Shown here in pieces: positions 6,349-6,365 of a DNA stretch of 6,365 bases. Where the stretch lies: contig CATZVV010000111.1 in the NCBI GenBank assembly GCA_958425285.1, positions 1 through 6,365 of the forward strand. Reading direction: 5' to 3'. The first letter of the stretch is position 1. Each line of letters begins with the position of its first letter. The notes beneath the pieces were generated by a model, which was not told where the DNA came from, ran no database searches, and saw only the letters and a list, made by a program, of their open reading frames with translations. This DNA is from an uncultured Lachnoclostridium sp. (lineage in GTDB: Bacteria; Bacillota; Clostridia; Lachnospirales; Lachnospiraceae). The position numbers and the translations under genes are program-made.

Positions 6349-6358
6349 TTTAGAATGT

Positions 6359-6364
6359 GAGGAA
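6359..6364 (+). promoter_or_regulatory. Ribosome binding site of a gene starting beyond the window
   Basis: GAGGAA ends one base before the window edge, about 30-35 bases into the predicted transcript, so a start codon is expected within the next ten or so bases. No coding sequence of that gene is visible here. Confidence 0.6.
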
Positions 6365-6365
6365 T

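Noticed and set aside
1..6365. CRISPR array, tRNA/rRNA gene, transposase or attachment site
   Set aside because: No regularly spaced repeats, no cloverleaf or rRNA-like sequence, no transposase or integrase motifs, and no long direct or terminal inverted repeats were seen on reading both strands.

Overview
The window looks like part of an antiphage defence island from a low-to-mid GC Gram-positive bacterium, probably a clostridium (Lachnospiraceae/Ruminococcaceae-like). The assignment rests on strong GGAGG-type ribosome binding sites, a consensus housekeeping promoter, codon use, and a small terminal gene whose C-terminal motif (GYTSGGAPYG) I associate with clostridial genomes. This is pattern recognition, not a database result. 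Every supported gene is on the + strand.

Layout. Positions 1-618 are the C-terminal 205 residues of a DUF499-type ATP-binding protein, a family found in BREX-like and other predicted defence clusters; its N-terminus and partners lie upstream of the window. 38 bases later, 657-1406 encodes an unrecognised 249-residue protein with a basic coiled-coil N-terminus, a winged-helix-like middle and a hydrophobic C-terminal tail. After a 118-base gap comes a tightly coupled pair. Positions 1525-3252 encode an OLD-family ABC ATPase fused to a TOPRIM nuclease domain (GajA-like), and 3249-4670 encode a compact UvrD-like helicase (GajB-like) that overlaps it by the four bases ATGA. Order, sizes (575 and 473 aa) and domains match a Gabija system, but the nuclease has a non-canonical Walker A motif. 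Next come a WYL-domain transcriptional regulator (4717-5691) and a 167-residue protein of unknown function (5725-6228), closed by a clear intrinsic terminator (6246-6280). The last 85 bases hold a strong promoter with two inverted repeats, probable operators, and a ribosome binding site for a gene that starts just beyond the window.

How the parts may work together. In studied Gabija systems the GajA ATPase/TOPRIM protein nicks DNA and GajB uses DNA ends and nucleotide; together they stop phage replication. The DUF499 fragment is probably the end of a second, separate defence module. WYL regulators often control defence operons in response to nucleic-acid ligands, so this one could act on the operator-bearing promoter at the right edge; that link is inference. 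In sampled 60-base lines GC rises from about 28-33% in the Gabija-like pair to about 48-57% in the WYL and following gene, suggesting different origins and a module boundary near 4,700.
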